Source: Shewanella saliphila (lineage in GTDB: Bacteria > Pseudomonadota > Gammaproteobacteria > Enterobacterales > Shewanellaceae). Taken from it: a stretch of 54,232 nucleotides of DNA. The notes under the pieces were generated by a model. That model made no database searches and was not told where the DNA came from. It saw nothing but the letters and a program-made list of their open reading frames with translations. Shown here one piece after another: positions 36,105-44,860 of this stretch (positions are counted from its first letter, which is position 1; every line of letters starts with the position of its first letter). Position numbers and translations under genes: made by a program. The DNA is taken from contig NZ_BMQV01000032.1 of NCBI RefSeq assembly GCF_014648295.1, positions 1 through 54,232 on the forward strand. The letters run 5' to 3'.

Positions 36105-37505
36105 TTAATTAGCCAGTGTTAGATCTGACTCTGCTGCGGCCAACATCGCAAACTCTTCATCGGCATTTTTGGCAACCAGTCGTTTTGAACTATAGCCAAA
36201 GTAATAAGCCGCACCAATCACAAACAAGCCCATAGTGAACAAGAATGCTCGCGGATCAAATGCATAAACGCCGGTCAGTGCAATTAATGACAACAGCAAG
36301 GCAATACCAGAGGTGAATACGCCGCCAGGTGTTTTATAAGGGCGAGCCAACTCAGGCTGTTTAATGCGAAGTAAAATATGACTTAAAGCCATTAATGCAT
36401 AAGACACGGTTGCGCCAACAACGGCCATCGCTAACATTAAATCTCCTTCACCGCTGAGTGATGCAACAAAGCCAAATATTGCAGGAACAATTAACGCACG
36501 AGCAGGGACTTTACGCGAGGTGGTAATCGATAGCGCGCGAGGTAAATAACCTGCACGTGATAACGCAAACACTAGGCGGCTATAGCCATAAATAATCGAG
36601 AAAAATGAAGCTACTAAGCCTGCTAAACCTAAAATGTTGACTATGGTGGCTAAGCTTTCATTGCCAGTCACTTTTAAGGCATCAACTAAAGGTACAGCAC
36701 TTGCGCCCATTGCTGCAGCACCGCCTACGCCGGGTACTAATACCACAACCATCAAAGCGGTAAATAATAAGAATATCATTGCACCAATAATGCCTTTAGG
36801 CACATCTTTGGCAGGGTTTTTAGCTTCTTCTGCAGCTAATGGCACACCTTCAACTGCCAAAAATAACCACATGGCAAAGGGTAGTGCTGCCCACACACCA
36901 TACCAGCCTAATGGTAGAAACTCACTGGCACCCGCTGCATCGGTAACGGCAACATCGTATAAGTTACTGGCATCAAAGTTAGCCACGAGTACCACCGCCG
37001 TGGCAATAATGGCCAGTACCGCTAAACCGCTGATCACCATCATCACTTTTAGCGCCTCGCCAACACCGGCTAAGTGGATGCCAACAAACACTAAATAAAA
37101 TACAGCGTAAACCCAGGGACCATTAAATCCAAGCAGTTCTTGTACTGCGGAGCCAATAAAAATCACAATGGCGGCAGGCGCTAGGGCGTATTCAATTAAT
37201 ACTGCTAAGCCCGTCAAATAGCCACCAGCAGGTCCCATTGCTTGACGTGCAAAACTGTATCCGCCGCCAGCAGCGGGGATTGCCGCTGACATTTCTGCTA
37301 ATGACAGCACAAGGGTTAAATACATCACAGCCATTAAGATGGCGGCAATGGCAAAGCCACCCCAACCAGCTTCGGCTATACCAAAATTCCAACCTGCGAA
37401 ATCGCCTGAAATGACATACGACACGCCTAAGCCTGCAAGTAAAATCCAGCCTGCTGTGCCGCCCTTTAATTGCCGTTTGGCAAGGTATTCTTGGTTATCT
37501 GACAT
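36105..37505 (-). CDS. eat: Ethanolamine permease (APC family)
   Basis: The 466-residue protein has 12 membrane segments and APC motifs: LLAGLGVSYVISGDFAGWNF at the first helix, GYSFARQAMGPAGGYLTG, and EEAKNPAKDVPKGI in the loop after helix 6. Full-length similarity to ethanolamine permeases (Eat) is recognised. Its place directly after eutB and eutC on the same strand (21 bases behind eutC) supports ethanolamine import. The start ATG at 37505 is followed by a short polar tail, typical for the family. Confidence 0.9.
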   Translation of the reverse strand: MSDNQEYLAKRQLKGGTAGWILLAGLGVSYVISGDFAGWNFGIAEAGWGGFAIAAILMAVMYLTLVLSLAEMSAAIPAAGGGYSFARQAMGPAGGYLTGLAVLIEYALAPAAIVIFIGSAVQELLGFNGPWVYAVFYLVFVGIHLAGVGEALKVMMVISGLAVLAIIATAVVLVANFDASNLYDVAVTDAAGASEFLPLGWYGVWAALPFAMWLFLAVEGVPLAAEEAKNPAKDVPKGIIGAMIFLLFTALMVVVLVPGVGGAAAMGASAVPLVDALKVTGNESLATIVNILGLAGLVASFFSIIYGYSRLVFALSRAGYLPRALSITTSRKVPARALIVPAIFGFVASLSGEGDLMLAMAVVGATVSYALMALSHILLRIKQPELARPYKTPGGVFTSGIALLLSLIALTGVYAFDPRAFLFTMGLFVIGAAYYFGYSSKRLVAKNADEEFAMLAAAESDLTLAN

Positions 37506-37526
37506 GATCTTTCTCCCGGTGTATTA

Positions 37527-38414
37527 TTATTCTGCGATTAAAAAGTGAGTTGTTTGCTGTTGATTTTCGATCACATCGTCTTGAGTGCGATCTTTAAGGT
37601 TGACTCCTGTAAGTTGGCGTTTTCTGGCTTCAGTGATTAAGTATTCAGCCCGTTTGGCAGCCTCATTAAAACTGAGGCCAGCCGGACGAATGTTAGAAAT
37701 ACAATTACGACAAGCGTCCGTTAAGCCGGTTTTAGGTGACCAAGTCATATATAAGCCGAGGCTATCTGGCGAACTTAATCCGGGGCGCTCGCCAATAAGC
37801 ACTATGACTATCTGGGCGTTAAAGATTTCGCCAATATCGTCACCAATTGCCACACGCCCTTGTTCAACAACTGTAATAGGGGCGAGGGTAAGTGGTTTTT
37901 GTTGTTGGTTGAGCCGAGTTAACAATGCATGAATAAACGGTTTTGCATGACTTTGAACGGCTAAAGACGATAAGCCATCTACGACGACAATGGCCAAATC
38001 AAATTGTGGCGTTGCAGCTTGGCCCTGATTGAGGTGTTTTACTAATGAGAGACGACTCGCATCAGCCAGTTTTCGGCCCAAATCTGGGCGTTGTAAATAG
38101 GTCACCCGATCATGTGCCTGACTGGCGACAACCAATGCCGGTGTAGCATTTACTAGTAACGGGATCGCATTAAGCTGCTGAGCTAAGGCTTTAATATCTA
38201 ATGGTAAATTAACGGCATCACGCGCTTCGGCGTGCGACAATTGAAACGCCAGCAATTCTGATGTTGGCAAACTGATACCTGCACGACCAAGCCCAATTCG
38301 TGCATCGGTAAATTGGCGTAAATCACGCCATGGATTATTAATCACTGCCCCGTTTGGAAACTGGTCTGGGTTTATGGGGGTTTTGAGCGTTTGAGGTGAT
38401 GAAGGTGGCTTCAT
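37527..38414 (-). CDS. eutC: Ethanolamine ammonia-lyase small subunit
   Basis: The 295-residue protein matches EutC: NPWRDLRQFTDARIGLGRAG near residue 25, the LLAFQLSHAEARDAV helix, and the conserved C-terminal RNCISNIRPAGL. EutC joins EutB to form the B12-dependent enzyme that splits ethanolamine into acetaldehyde and ammonia. The ATG at 38414 overlaps the eutB TAA by one base (TAATG), so the subunits are translationally coupled; an earlier in-frame start inside eutB would add a 36-residue tail and is rejected. No microcompartment signal is evident at its N-terminus. The permease follows 21 bases later. Confidence 0.93.
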   Translation of the reverse strand: MKPPSSPQTLKTPINPDQFPNGAVINNPWRDLRQFTDARIGLGRAGISLPTSELLAFQLSHAEARDAVNLPLDIKALAQQLNAIPLLVNATPALVVASQAHDRVTYLQRPDLGRKLADASRLSLVKHLNQGQAATPQFDLAIVVVDGLSSLAVQSHAKPFIHALLTRLNQQQKPLTLAPITVVEQGRVAIGDDIGEIFNAQIVIVLIGERPGLSSPDSLGLYMTWSPKTGLTDACRNCISNIRPAGLSFNEAAKRAEYLITEARKRQLTGVNLKDRTQDDVIENQQQTTHFLIAE

Positions 38415-39817
38415 TAGCAACCTCCTTTTAACGCACGTAATGGTTCGGCAAACGCGCTGGGTAAAGCGCTTGATAAAATGGTGTTTGACGTATCTTGCAT
38501 GATGTTCATGCGTGTTAACCATTGCTCAAACTCAGGCGATGGGCGTGAGCCTAATACGCGGCGCACATAGAGCGCATCGTGAAAAGAGGTGGTTTGATAA
38601 TTAAGCATAATGTCGTCTGAGCCCGGAATACCCATCACAAACGAACACCCTGCGACGCCGAGTAACGTGAGCAGGTTATCCATGTCATTTTGGTCTGCTT
38701 CAGCGTGGTTGGTGTAGCACACATCGCAACCCATAGGCACTCCAAGCAATTTACCGCAAAAGTGATCTTCTAATCCTGCGCGGGTGATTTCTTTACCGTC
38801 GAACAGGTATTCTGGGCCGATAAATCCCACCACGGTATTCACTAACAATGGATTAAACTTACGTGCAACAGCGTAAGCTCGCGCTTCACAGGTTTGTTGA
38901 TCTAACCCATGGTGAGCATTGGCTGACAATGAACTGCCTTGGCCGGTTTCAAAATACATGACGTTTTGGCCAACAGAACCACGATTAAGGCTCAGTGCAG
39001 CTTGTTGAGCTTCGGCTAAGGTATTTAAATTAAAACCAAAACTGCTATTGGTTGCTTCTGTACCGCCGATGGATTGAAACACTAAATCAACCGGTGCGCC
39101 GGCTTCAATACATTCAATGGTGTTGGTGACATGAGTGAGAACACAGCTTTGAGTCGGAATTTGATATTTTTGGATAACATCGTCCATTAATGTCATTAAT
39201 TTAATCGCTTGCGCTACGTTATCGGTAGCCGGATTAATACCGATAACGGCATCGCCATTGCCATAGAGCAAACCGTCTAACATAGAGGCTGCAATACCGT
39301 TTACATCATCCGTAGGGTGATTAGGTTGTAAGCGGGTAGAGAGGTGACCCGGTAAGCCGATAGTATTTCGAAATGCTGTTGTTACATGACACTTTTTCGC
39401 TACCAATATCAAATCTTGATTGCGCATGATCTTGCTCACAGCAGCTGCCATCTCAGGGGTAATGCCCATTTTTACCGTGGCCAGAACCTCTGGTGTCGCA
39501 TAATCACTTAATAACCAATTACGAAAATCGCCAACGGTTAGGTGGCTAATATGACTAAAAGCCTTACTGTCATGATCATCGAGGATCAATCGGGTAACTT
39601 CATCTTGTTCGTAAGGAATTAACGCTTCATTCAAAAAGGTTTTTAAGGGTAAATCTGCCAAGGTCATTTGGGCTACTGCTCGCTCTTTAGCTGAGTGTGC
39701 AATCACGCCCGCTAAACGATCGCCAGAGCGCTGCGGCGTGGCTTTCGCCATAAGTTCTGCCAAGCTGGCAAATTGATAAGTTTGGCTACCTAATGTGTAG
39801 CGATAAGCGTGACCCAT
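38414..39817 (-). CDS. eutB: Ethanolamine ammonia-lyase large subunit
   Basis: The 467-residue protein matches the E. coli EutB length (about 453) and motifs: the YEQDEVTRLILDD segment, GDAVIGINPATD, the catalytic-barrel segment YFETGQGSSLSANAHHG, VVGFIGPEYLFDG, and GCDVCYTNHAEADQ. It binds adenosylcobalamin and ethanolamine at the head of the catabolic path. The ATG at 39817 is chosen over a TTG four codons earlier because GAGG lies 6 bases upstream. It is the first gene of the eutBC-eat operon and is divergent from an EutR-like activator. No EutA reactivase, aldehyde dehydrogenase or shell gene is nearby. Confidence 0.95.
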   Translation of the reverse strand: MGHAYRYTLGSQTYQFASLAELMAKATPQRSGDRLAGVIAHSAKERAVAQMTLADLPLKTFLNEALIPYEQDEVTRLILDDHDSKAFSHISHLTVGDFRNWLLSDYATPEVLATVKMGITPEMAAAVSKIMRNQDLILVAKKCHVTTAFRNTIGLPGHLSTRLQPNHPTDDVNGIAASMLDGLLYGNGDAVIGINPATDNVAQAIKLMTLMDDVIQKYQIPTQSCVLTHVTNTIECIEAGAPVDLVFQSIGGTEATNSSFGFNLNTLAEAQQAALSLNRGSVGQNVMYFETGQGSSLSANAHHGLDQQTCEARAYAVARKFNPLLVNTVVGFIGPEYLFDGKEITRAGLEDHFCGKLLGVPMGCDVCYTNHAEADQNDMDNLLTLLGVAGCSFVMGIPGSDDIMLNYQTTSFHDALYVRRVLGSRPSPEFEQWLTRMNIMQDTSNTILSSALPSAFAEPLRALKGGC

Positions 39818-39925
39818 TCTTAACCTCAATGCTTTATGTTTTGGTATAGCTTTTGCTCGGATGATGATTAAGCCAATTACTTTGATGTTTTAGTGCAGCT
39901 TAAAGCGTACCAACTGACTATCAAA

Positions 39926-39990
39926 TTTTGGCAAACGTTGATTTGATGTTTATTTTCAATTAGATACTGTTAGGTTTTTGTCAAATATTG
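39926..39990. promoter_or_regulatory. Direct repeats in the eut divergent promoter
   Basis: TTTTGGCAAACGTTG (39926-39940) and TTTTGTCAAATATTG (39976-39990) match at 12 of 15 positions and are 50 bases apart, close to five DNA turns. Direct repeats are usual for AraC-family activators, so they may bind the EutR-like protein. They sit between the divergent eutB and regulator genes. Confidence 0.5.
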
Positions 39991-40029
39991 TTAAATGGTA
40001 ACCATAAGGTGTGAGTTGAGGAGGTTCTA

Positions 40030-40980
40030 ATGCAGCGCGACACCGAGCATGACGCACCACAAAAGTGCATAGTGCAAACGACTGACGTTGATGAGCAGGC
40101 TCATAATTTAACGTCGTGGCAGCAAATTTATGATCAAACCAGTAATGGTCAGTTTTATGGTTGTATAGAAGGGATTGATTATCCAGACTCACATTTATTT
40201 AAAGAATTTACTCAGCGAGCGCTCAGACAGCAGTGCAATATTGCACCAGAGTCGATATGGCTTGGTATTCCTGCATTATCTACAGACAGTAAAATAAACG
40301 GCTTACAAGTCGAGTCACATCAATTTATGTGCCGTGGTAGTGATTGTGATTTTGAATTAATGACCCCAGAAGAATTTACGATTTATGGTGTCGTGATTAA
40401 CCGTGACATGCTTTTTTCGATGGCAGAAATCCAAGGCGTTAAACTCAAACACAGTATGACGCAAGATAATGCACGACAAGTGGTAACTACAGCGGTGTTG
40501 AATCAAGCAAGATTAACGATTGAACAGCTTATTAGTCACAATGGGTTAGGCCTTTGCACTCAAATACAACAAGATATTCTCAACACGCTGGTATTAACAT
40601 TATTAGTTGATAACCAGGCTAATCAACATATTGCGCCAAGTTATCATCATAGGTTAGCCGTTGTTGAAAAAGTAAAAGACTACATTCATCAACATCCACA
40701 TCAGGCGATAACCATCACCCAGTTGTGTGAGCATACTCATGTGAGCCGGCGCACTTTACAATACAGTTTCGAGTCAATTTTAGGCATCAATCCATTGCGC
40801 TTTTTACGCTTAACCCGACTCAATAACGTCAGGCGAGAGCTTAAAAAACCACAGCAAGATACACCCATCGCAGTGATTGCTGCTAATTGGGGATTTTGGC
40901 ACCCAGGACAGTTCACTAAAGACTACACACAACTATTTGCTGAGAATCCATCTCAAACTCGAAATCGTTTTCAGTATTGA
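40030..40980 (+). CDS. eutR: EutR-like AraC-family transcriptional activator
   Basis: The 316-residue protein has an N-terminal sensing domain (about 20-215) and a C-terminal AraC DNA-binding domain (about 225-315) with two helix-turn-helix units: ITITQLCEHTHVSRRTLQYS and the second near IAVIAANWGFWHPGQFTKDY. The latter matches the AraC signature. Placement divergent from eutB and overall size fit EutR, which activates eut genes with ethanolamine and B12; the symbol is based on context plus family. The ATG at 40030 has a strong AGGAGG site. The upstream direct repeats may be its targets. Confidence 0.8.
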   Translation: MQRDTEHDAPQKCIVQTTDVDEQAHNLTSWQQIYDQTSNGQFYGCIEGIDYPDSHLFKEFTQRALRQQCNIAPESIWLGIPALSTDSKINGLQVESHQFMCRGSDCDFELMTPEEFTIYGVVINRDMLFSMAEIQGVKLKHSMTQDNARQVVTTAVLNQARLTIEQLISHNGLGLCTQIQQDILNTLVLTLLVDNQANQHIAPSYHHRLAVVEKVKDYIHQHPHQAITITQLCEHTHVSRRTLQYSFESILGINPLRFLRLTRLNNVRRELKKPQQDTPIAVIAANWGFWHPGQFTKDYTQLFAENPSQTRNRFQY

Positions 40981-41067
40981 ACGTAAATTGTCTTATCTTC
41001 GTATCACACTTACGCTATTGTTTTATTTTCTATATGCGACTTGCCACAACCAAAGCAGAGGGAACTT

Positions 41068-41958
41068 ATGCAACAAGATAAATGGAACAAAATTCCGCAA
41101 GAGGCGTTTGATTGGTATGACTCTTATGCACATGGTGGCATGGATCGACGCACCTTTATGGCTAAACTCGGTTCGTTAGTGGCACTAGGGTATTCAATGA
41201 GTGTATTAACCTCAGCTTTATTGCCAAATTATGCCCTGGCTGAACAAGTGTCGTTTAATGATGCTGATATTAAGGCCACGTATGTTGAATTTGATTCGCA
41301 CTCTGGACATGGTAAAGGCCGAGGTTACCTAGTTGAACCACTCAATAAAGAAGGGCGTTTACCTGTCGTTCTGGTTGTGCATGAAAACCGTGGTTTAAAT
41401 CCCTATATTGAAGATGTCGCCAGACGATTAGCAAAAGCGGGATTTATCGCATTGGCACCAGATGCGCTATTTCCGTTAGGTGGTTATCCAGGAAACGATG
41501 ATGATGGTCGGCAAATGCAAAGTACATTGGACAGAAGCAAAATAGAACAAGATTTTGTTGCTGCAGCTGAGTTTTTAAAGGCCAATCCTCGCAGTAATGG
41601 CAAATTAGGCGCAGTTGGTTTTTGTTTTGGCGGCTATATCGTTAATTATCTTGCTGCAGCTAAACCAGATTTATTGCAAGCCGGTGTGCCTTTTTATGGC
41701 ACACCCGCAGCCAAAGCGTTAAGAGCCAATATTAAAGCACCGTTATTAATCCAGTTAGCAGAATTAGATGAACGCGTTAATGCCACCTGGCCTGAATACG
41801 AACAAGACTTAGTGGCTTACAACGTACCTTACACCATGTATATGTATGACAAATCAAATCATGGTTTTCATAATGATTCGACAGGGCGCTTTGATGAAGT
41901 GAATGCTGATTTGGCATGGGAACGAACATTAGCATTTTTCAATAAGCACCTGAGTTAA
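41068..41958 (+). CDS. Dienelactone hydrolase family protein with Tat-like signal
   Basis: The 296-residue protein has an N-terminal polar region followed by DRRTFMAKLG (about residues 26-35) and a hydrophobic stretch, which fits a twin-arginine export signal. The alpha/beta hydrolase domain has the catalytic Cys in GFCFGGY, the Asp in ELDERV and the His in NHGFHND, the dienelactone hydrolase triad. The VVHENRGLNPYIEDV segment is typical of the family. The ATG at 41068 has AGAGGG upstream and is preferred to a TTG nine codons earlier. The gene stands between the EutR-like gene and a LysR gene. The substrate is unknown; it is not clearly tied to ethanolamine. Confidence 0.88.
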   Translation: MQQDKWNKIPQEAFDWYDSYAHGGMDRRTFMAKLGSLVALGYSMSVLTSALLPNYALAEQVSFNDADIKATYVEFDSHSGHGKGRGYLVEPLNKEGRLPVVLVVHENRGLNPYIEDVARRLAKAGFIALAPDALFPLGGYPGNDDDGRQMQSTLDRSKIEQDFVAAAEFLKANPRSNGKLGAVGFCFGGYIVNYLAAAKPDLLQAGVPFYGTPAAKALRANIKAPLLIQLAELDERVNATWPEYEQDLVAYNVPYTMYMYDKSNHGFHNDSTGRFDEVNADLAWERTLAFFNKHLS

Positions 41959-41988
41959 CTATCATATAGCGGTGAAATTTGGCTTAGG

Positions 41989-42022
41989 ACAGCTATTGTC
42001 ATTTGTTTATAGCAATAGCTGT
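41989..42022 (+). terminator. Hairpin after dienelactone hydrolase gene
   Basis: A perfect 10-bp stem (ACAGCTATTG and its complement) with a 14-base loop lies 31 bases after the stop; the tail is A-rich rather than T-rich. A second AT-rich hairpin (TTAATTGAA arms, 42046-42070) follows and could end the converging LysR gene. Confidence 0.45.
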
Positions 42023-42082
42023 TAAAACTAAAAGCGCTTACTCGGTTAATTGAATTAAGTATTCAATTAATCACTACAAGCT

Positions 42083-43000
42083 TTATGCTTGCTTAGACGT
42101 TACCGCATTAGACGCGGCAATAATCATCTTATTCCTCAGCCATTTGTTGGCGGGTTCCTTATCCACATTCACATGCCAATATAAATGCACGCCAATATCA
42201 GGTAATTCTACGGGTAAAGGGTGCATAACAATATCGAGCATTTCACTGTACATCTCAGCCGCAGTTTTGGGTAAGGTTAATAGCATGTCGTTGCTTAAAA
42301 TCACTTTACACGCAGACAAGGCTTGTTGACAACGCAGCGAAATCTTCCGGTGATATCCCATTCTCGACAATTCAAAATCTTCTAATCCTGGTCCTGTCGA
42401 ACGAGATGATACCAACACATGATCAAGTTTAAGGTAGGTGTCTAAATCGAGCGTTGTGGTGAGTGCTGGGTGGTCTTTTCGGCCAACCACCATCAATTGA
42501 TCACTTTGTAATTGAGTGTGACGAATATTATTGCTCACGGGGATCAATGCATCGATGGCTAAATCGATATCACCGCTGGCCAATTTGTTTTCTAACTCAC
42601 TACGGTTAACACGCTTATTACTGTTTAAGTGAATGGCAGGAGACTCTATAGAAAGGCTTTCTTGTAAAATAGGTAAATAATAAGGTTCTAACGAGCCGTG
42701 TAAAGACAATGAAAAACTTTTGCGAGAGGTCAGTGGTTCAAATTGTCTTGATTGTACTAGGCATACCTGCAACTGATGTAACGCTTCGCGCACATCATCA
42801 ATCACGTTCTTTGCCACGGGAGTGGGGCGCATTTCGTTACCTTGTCTGATAAACAATGGATCATCAAAATGATTACGTAATTTCCCCAATGAGTGACTCA
42901 CCGCGGGTTGCGACAAATTTAATACCGATGCGGCTTTAGTAATATTGCCTTCGCAATATATGGCATCAAAAACCACAAACAAATTCAAATCAATTTTCAT
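42083..43000 (-). CDS. LysR-type transcriptional regulator
   Basis: The 305-residue protein has a winged helix-turn-helix at residues 10-70 (VFDAIYCEGNITKAASVLNL, then SQPAVSHSLGKLR) and a periplasmic-binding-like effector domain. The ATG at 43000 is preferred to a GTG two codons earlier because GGAG lies 5 bases upstream. It is divergent from the acyl-CoA cluster at 43225-54076, the usual layout for a LysR regulator of that cluster. The effector is probably a pathway metabolite. Binding to the promoter blocks at 43119-43157 and 51216-51254 is an inference from position and shared sequence. Confidence 0.92.
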   Translation of the reverse strand: MKIDLNLFVVFDAIYCEGNITKAASVLNLSQPAVSHSLGKLRNHFDDPLFIRQGNEMRPTPVAKNVIDDVREALHQLQVCLVQSRQFEPLTSRKSFSLSLHGSLEPYYLPILQESLSIESPAIHLNSNKRVNRSELENKLASGDIDLAIDALIPVSNNIRHTQLQSDQLMVVGRKDHPALTTTLDLDTYLKLDHVLVSSRSTGPGLEDFELSRMGYHRKISLRCQQALSACKVILSNDMLLTLPKTAAEMYSEMLDIVMHPLPVELPDIGVHLYWHVNVDKEPANKWLRNKMIIAASNAVTSKQA

Positions 43001-43118
43001 GCTCACTCCGTTGAATTAACGAAAGATTAATCCACTTATCACTACAGCATGTTATCTCGTCAATAAACAACATGATATGCACAGCCTACTATTTAAATCA
43101 CAAATAGTAGGGTATTAG

Positions 43119-43157
43119 AACTATTCATTTGTTCAATTTAGAGCTTGAGATTAGCAT
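43119..43157 (+). promoter_or_regulatory. Promoter block shared with 51216-51254, first unit
   Basis: AACTATTCATTTGTTCAATT begins a 39-base block ending ATTAGCAT. It contains a -35-like TTGTTC (43129-43134) and a -10-like TAGCAT (43152-43157) with 17 bases between. An equally spaced block precedes the second unit. The -10 ends 67 bases before the ATG at 43225, in the gap between the LysR gene and the cluster. Confidence 0.6.
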
Positions 43158-43224
43158 AGTCAAGTAGATTCGCTTCAACTCATTTTGGTTATCCATAGCG
43201 CATTAATTAAGTTAGAGACTCACA

Positions 43225-43971
43225 ATGGCAAAGATATATTTGATCCGACATGGACAAGCTTCATTTGGCAGTAGTGATTACGACCAACTGTCTGATAAAG
43301 GGAGTCAGCAAGCCTCAATACTTGGCCAATATTGGCGTTCACGCCCTTTGCCAAGTAAGTATTATTGCGGCGATTTATTACGCCATGGCCAAACTTTGTC
43401 ACATTTTGCTAAAGGGTTACAAACTGACGCTACACCCATGGTGATCCATTCTGGTTTTAATGAATTTAATCATGTTGATATATTGCAAAAGTTTAATGGT
43501 GAATGGCACCATTTTTCTGAAAAAACCGAGCAGCTTCAGCAATATGAACATCCCAACAAAGTCCTACATAAAGAATTTTATCAAGCATTAAATCGTTGGA
43601 TGAGTGGTAAACATGATTTGGAATACAAAGAAAGCTGGCCACAGTTTAAAAGCCGCTGCATCCGCGCATTGCAAGATATTATCGAACAAGAGTTAGCTTC
43701 TCGGCGAGCATTAAACAGTAATAAGCCAGATGTTAAAGGCAATGCAAAGCAAGCCAAAGACATTTTAGTGTTTACCTCTGGCGGCACTATTTCAGCCATC
43801 TTGCAGCACATGCTGCAGCTAAACGACAAACAAACACTGGCCATTAATCAGCAAACTAGAAACACAAGTGTGACAAAGATATTGTTTTCGGAAAAAATGT
43901 TAAGCGTTGATTATTTTAATAATTACAGCCATTTAGAGCAAGCTGGCGAAGAATGGATAACCTTTAGATAA
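43225..43971 (+). CDS. Histidine phosphatase family protein, degenerate second catalytic His
   Basis: The 248-residue protein starts with the RHG motif LIRHGQASFG, the phospho-accepting histidine of the phosphoglycerate mutase-like superfamily. The matching C-terminal motif, normally xHGG, reads FTSGGTIS here, so Ser replaces the second histidine; activity may be altered or lost. Members of this clade are often found beside acyl-CoA dehydrogenase and kinase genes, where a role in phosphate release has been suggested by context alone. It is the first gene of the unit ending at 51054, 66 bases before the SDR gene. Confidence 0.85.
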   Translation: MAKIYLIRHGQASFGSSDYDQLSDKGSQQASILGQYWRSRPLPSKYYCGDLLRHGQTLSHFAKGLQTDATPMVIHSGFNEFNHVDILQKFNGEWHHFSEKTEQLQQYEHPNKVLHKEFYQALNRWMSGKHDLEYKESWPQFKSRCIRALQDIIEQELASRRALNSNKPDVKGNAKQAKDILVFTSGGTISAILQHMLQLNDKQTLAINQQTRNTSVTKILFSEKMLSVDYFNNYSHLEQAGEEWITFR

Positions 43972-44037
43972 GGGTACACAGATAAGTTATTACACCATCT
44001 GCGGTTGTACTCATGATAACTACAACAAGGACATAAA

Positions 44038-44808
44038 ATGAATACTGGTAATTTATTTGATTTAACAGGGAAAGTGGCGTTAGTCACAGGTGCTAGCCGA
44101 GGTATTGGTGAAAGTGTCGCAAAAGTCTTGGCTCAATATGGCGCTCATGTCATTGTATCTAGCCGAAAAATAGAAGCTTGCCAAGCGGTTGTCGACCAAA
44201 TTGTTGCCGATGGAGGCAGTGCCCAGGCGATAGCTTGTCATATTGGTGAGTTAGCGCAGATTGACTCAATTTTTGCCGCCATTACAGAGCAACATGGCAA
44301 GTTAGATATTCTGGTTAATAATGCGGCGGCAAATCCTTACTTTGGCCACATTATCGATACTGACCTAACTGCATTTCAAAAAACAGTGGATGTAAACATC
44401 CGCGGTTACTTCTTTATGTCTACCAACGGTGCAAAATTAATGAAAGCCAGTGGCGGCGGTTCAATCATTAATGTTGCCTCTGTTAATGGTGTTATCCCGG
44501 GTGATTATCAAGGCATTTATTCTGTCACTAAAGCTGCCGTTATTTCAATGACGCAAGCTTTTGCCAAAGAATGTGCTCAATTCAATATTCGTGTTAATGC
44601 CTTACTTCCTGGCGGTACCGACACCAAATTTGCATCAGCATTAGTGGATAACCCAACCATATTAAAACAAATGATGTATCACGTGCCGATGAAGCGCGTC
44701 GCACAACCTGACGAAATGGCCGGTACTGTGCTGTACCTTGCCTCAAACGCATCAAGTTACACCACAGGTACTGCCATCAATGTCGATGGTGGTTATTTGA
44801 TTGGTTAA
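44038..44808 (+). CDS. SDR family oxidoreductase
   Basis: The 256-residue protein is a classical short-chain dehydrogenase: nucleotide motif VTGASRGIGES (residues 15-25), NNAA near 90, the catalytic Ser in INVASVNG, YSVTK near 161-165, and a C-terminal INVDGGY. It could oxidise a hydroxyacyl-CoA or alcohol of the pathway, as related genes do. The ATG at 44038 is well placed behind an AAGGA site. It lies in the middle of the acyl-CoA gene series, 52 bases before the flavin oxidoreductase gene. The substrate is not readable from sequence. Confidence 0.9.
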   Translation: MNTGNLFDLTGKVALVTGASRGIGESVAKVLAQYGAHVIVSSRKIEACQAVVDQIVADGGSAQAIACHIGELAQIDSIFAAITEQHGKLDILVNNAAANPYFGHIIDTDLTAFQKTVDVNIRGYFFMSTNGAKLMKASGGGSIINVASVNGVIPGDYQGIYSVTKAAVISMTQAFAKECAQFNIRVNALLPGGTDTKFASALVDNPTILKQMMYHVPMKRVAQPDEMAGTVLYLASNASSYTTGTAINVDGGYLIG

Positions 44809-44860
44809 CGATTTAAAACAAACAACAAAAACAAAAAGCAAATAACACCCATAGGAATTA

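Noticed and set aside
36634..37098. A 154-residue forward frame antisense to the ethanolamine permease
   Set aside because: The low-complexity Ala/Thr/Pro composition reflects reverse reading of membrane-segment codons.
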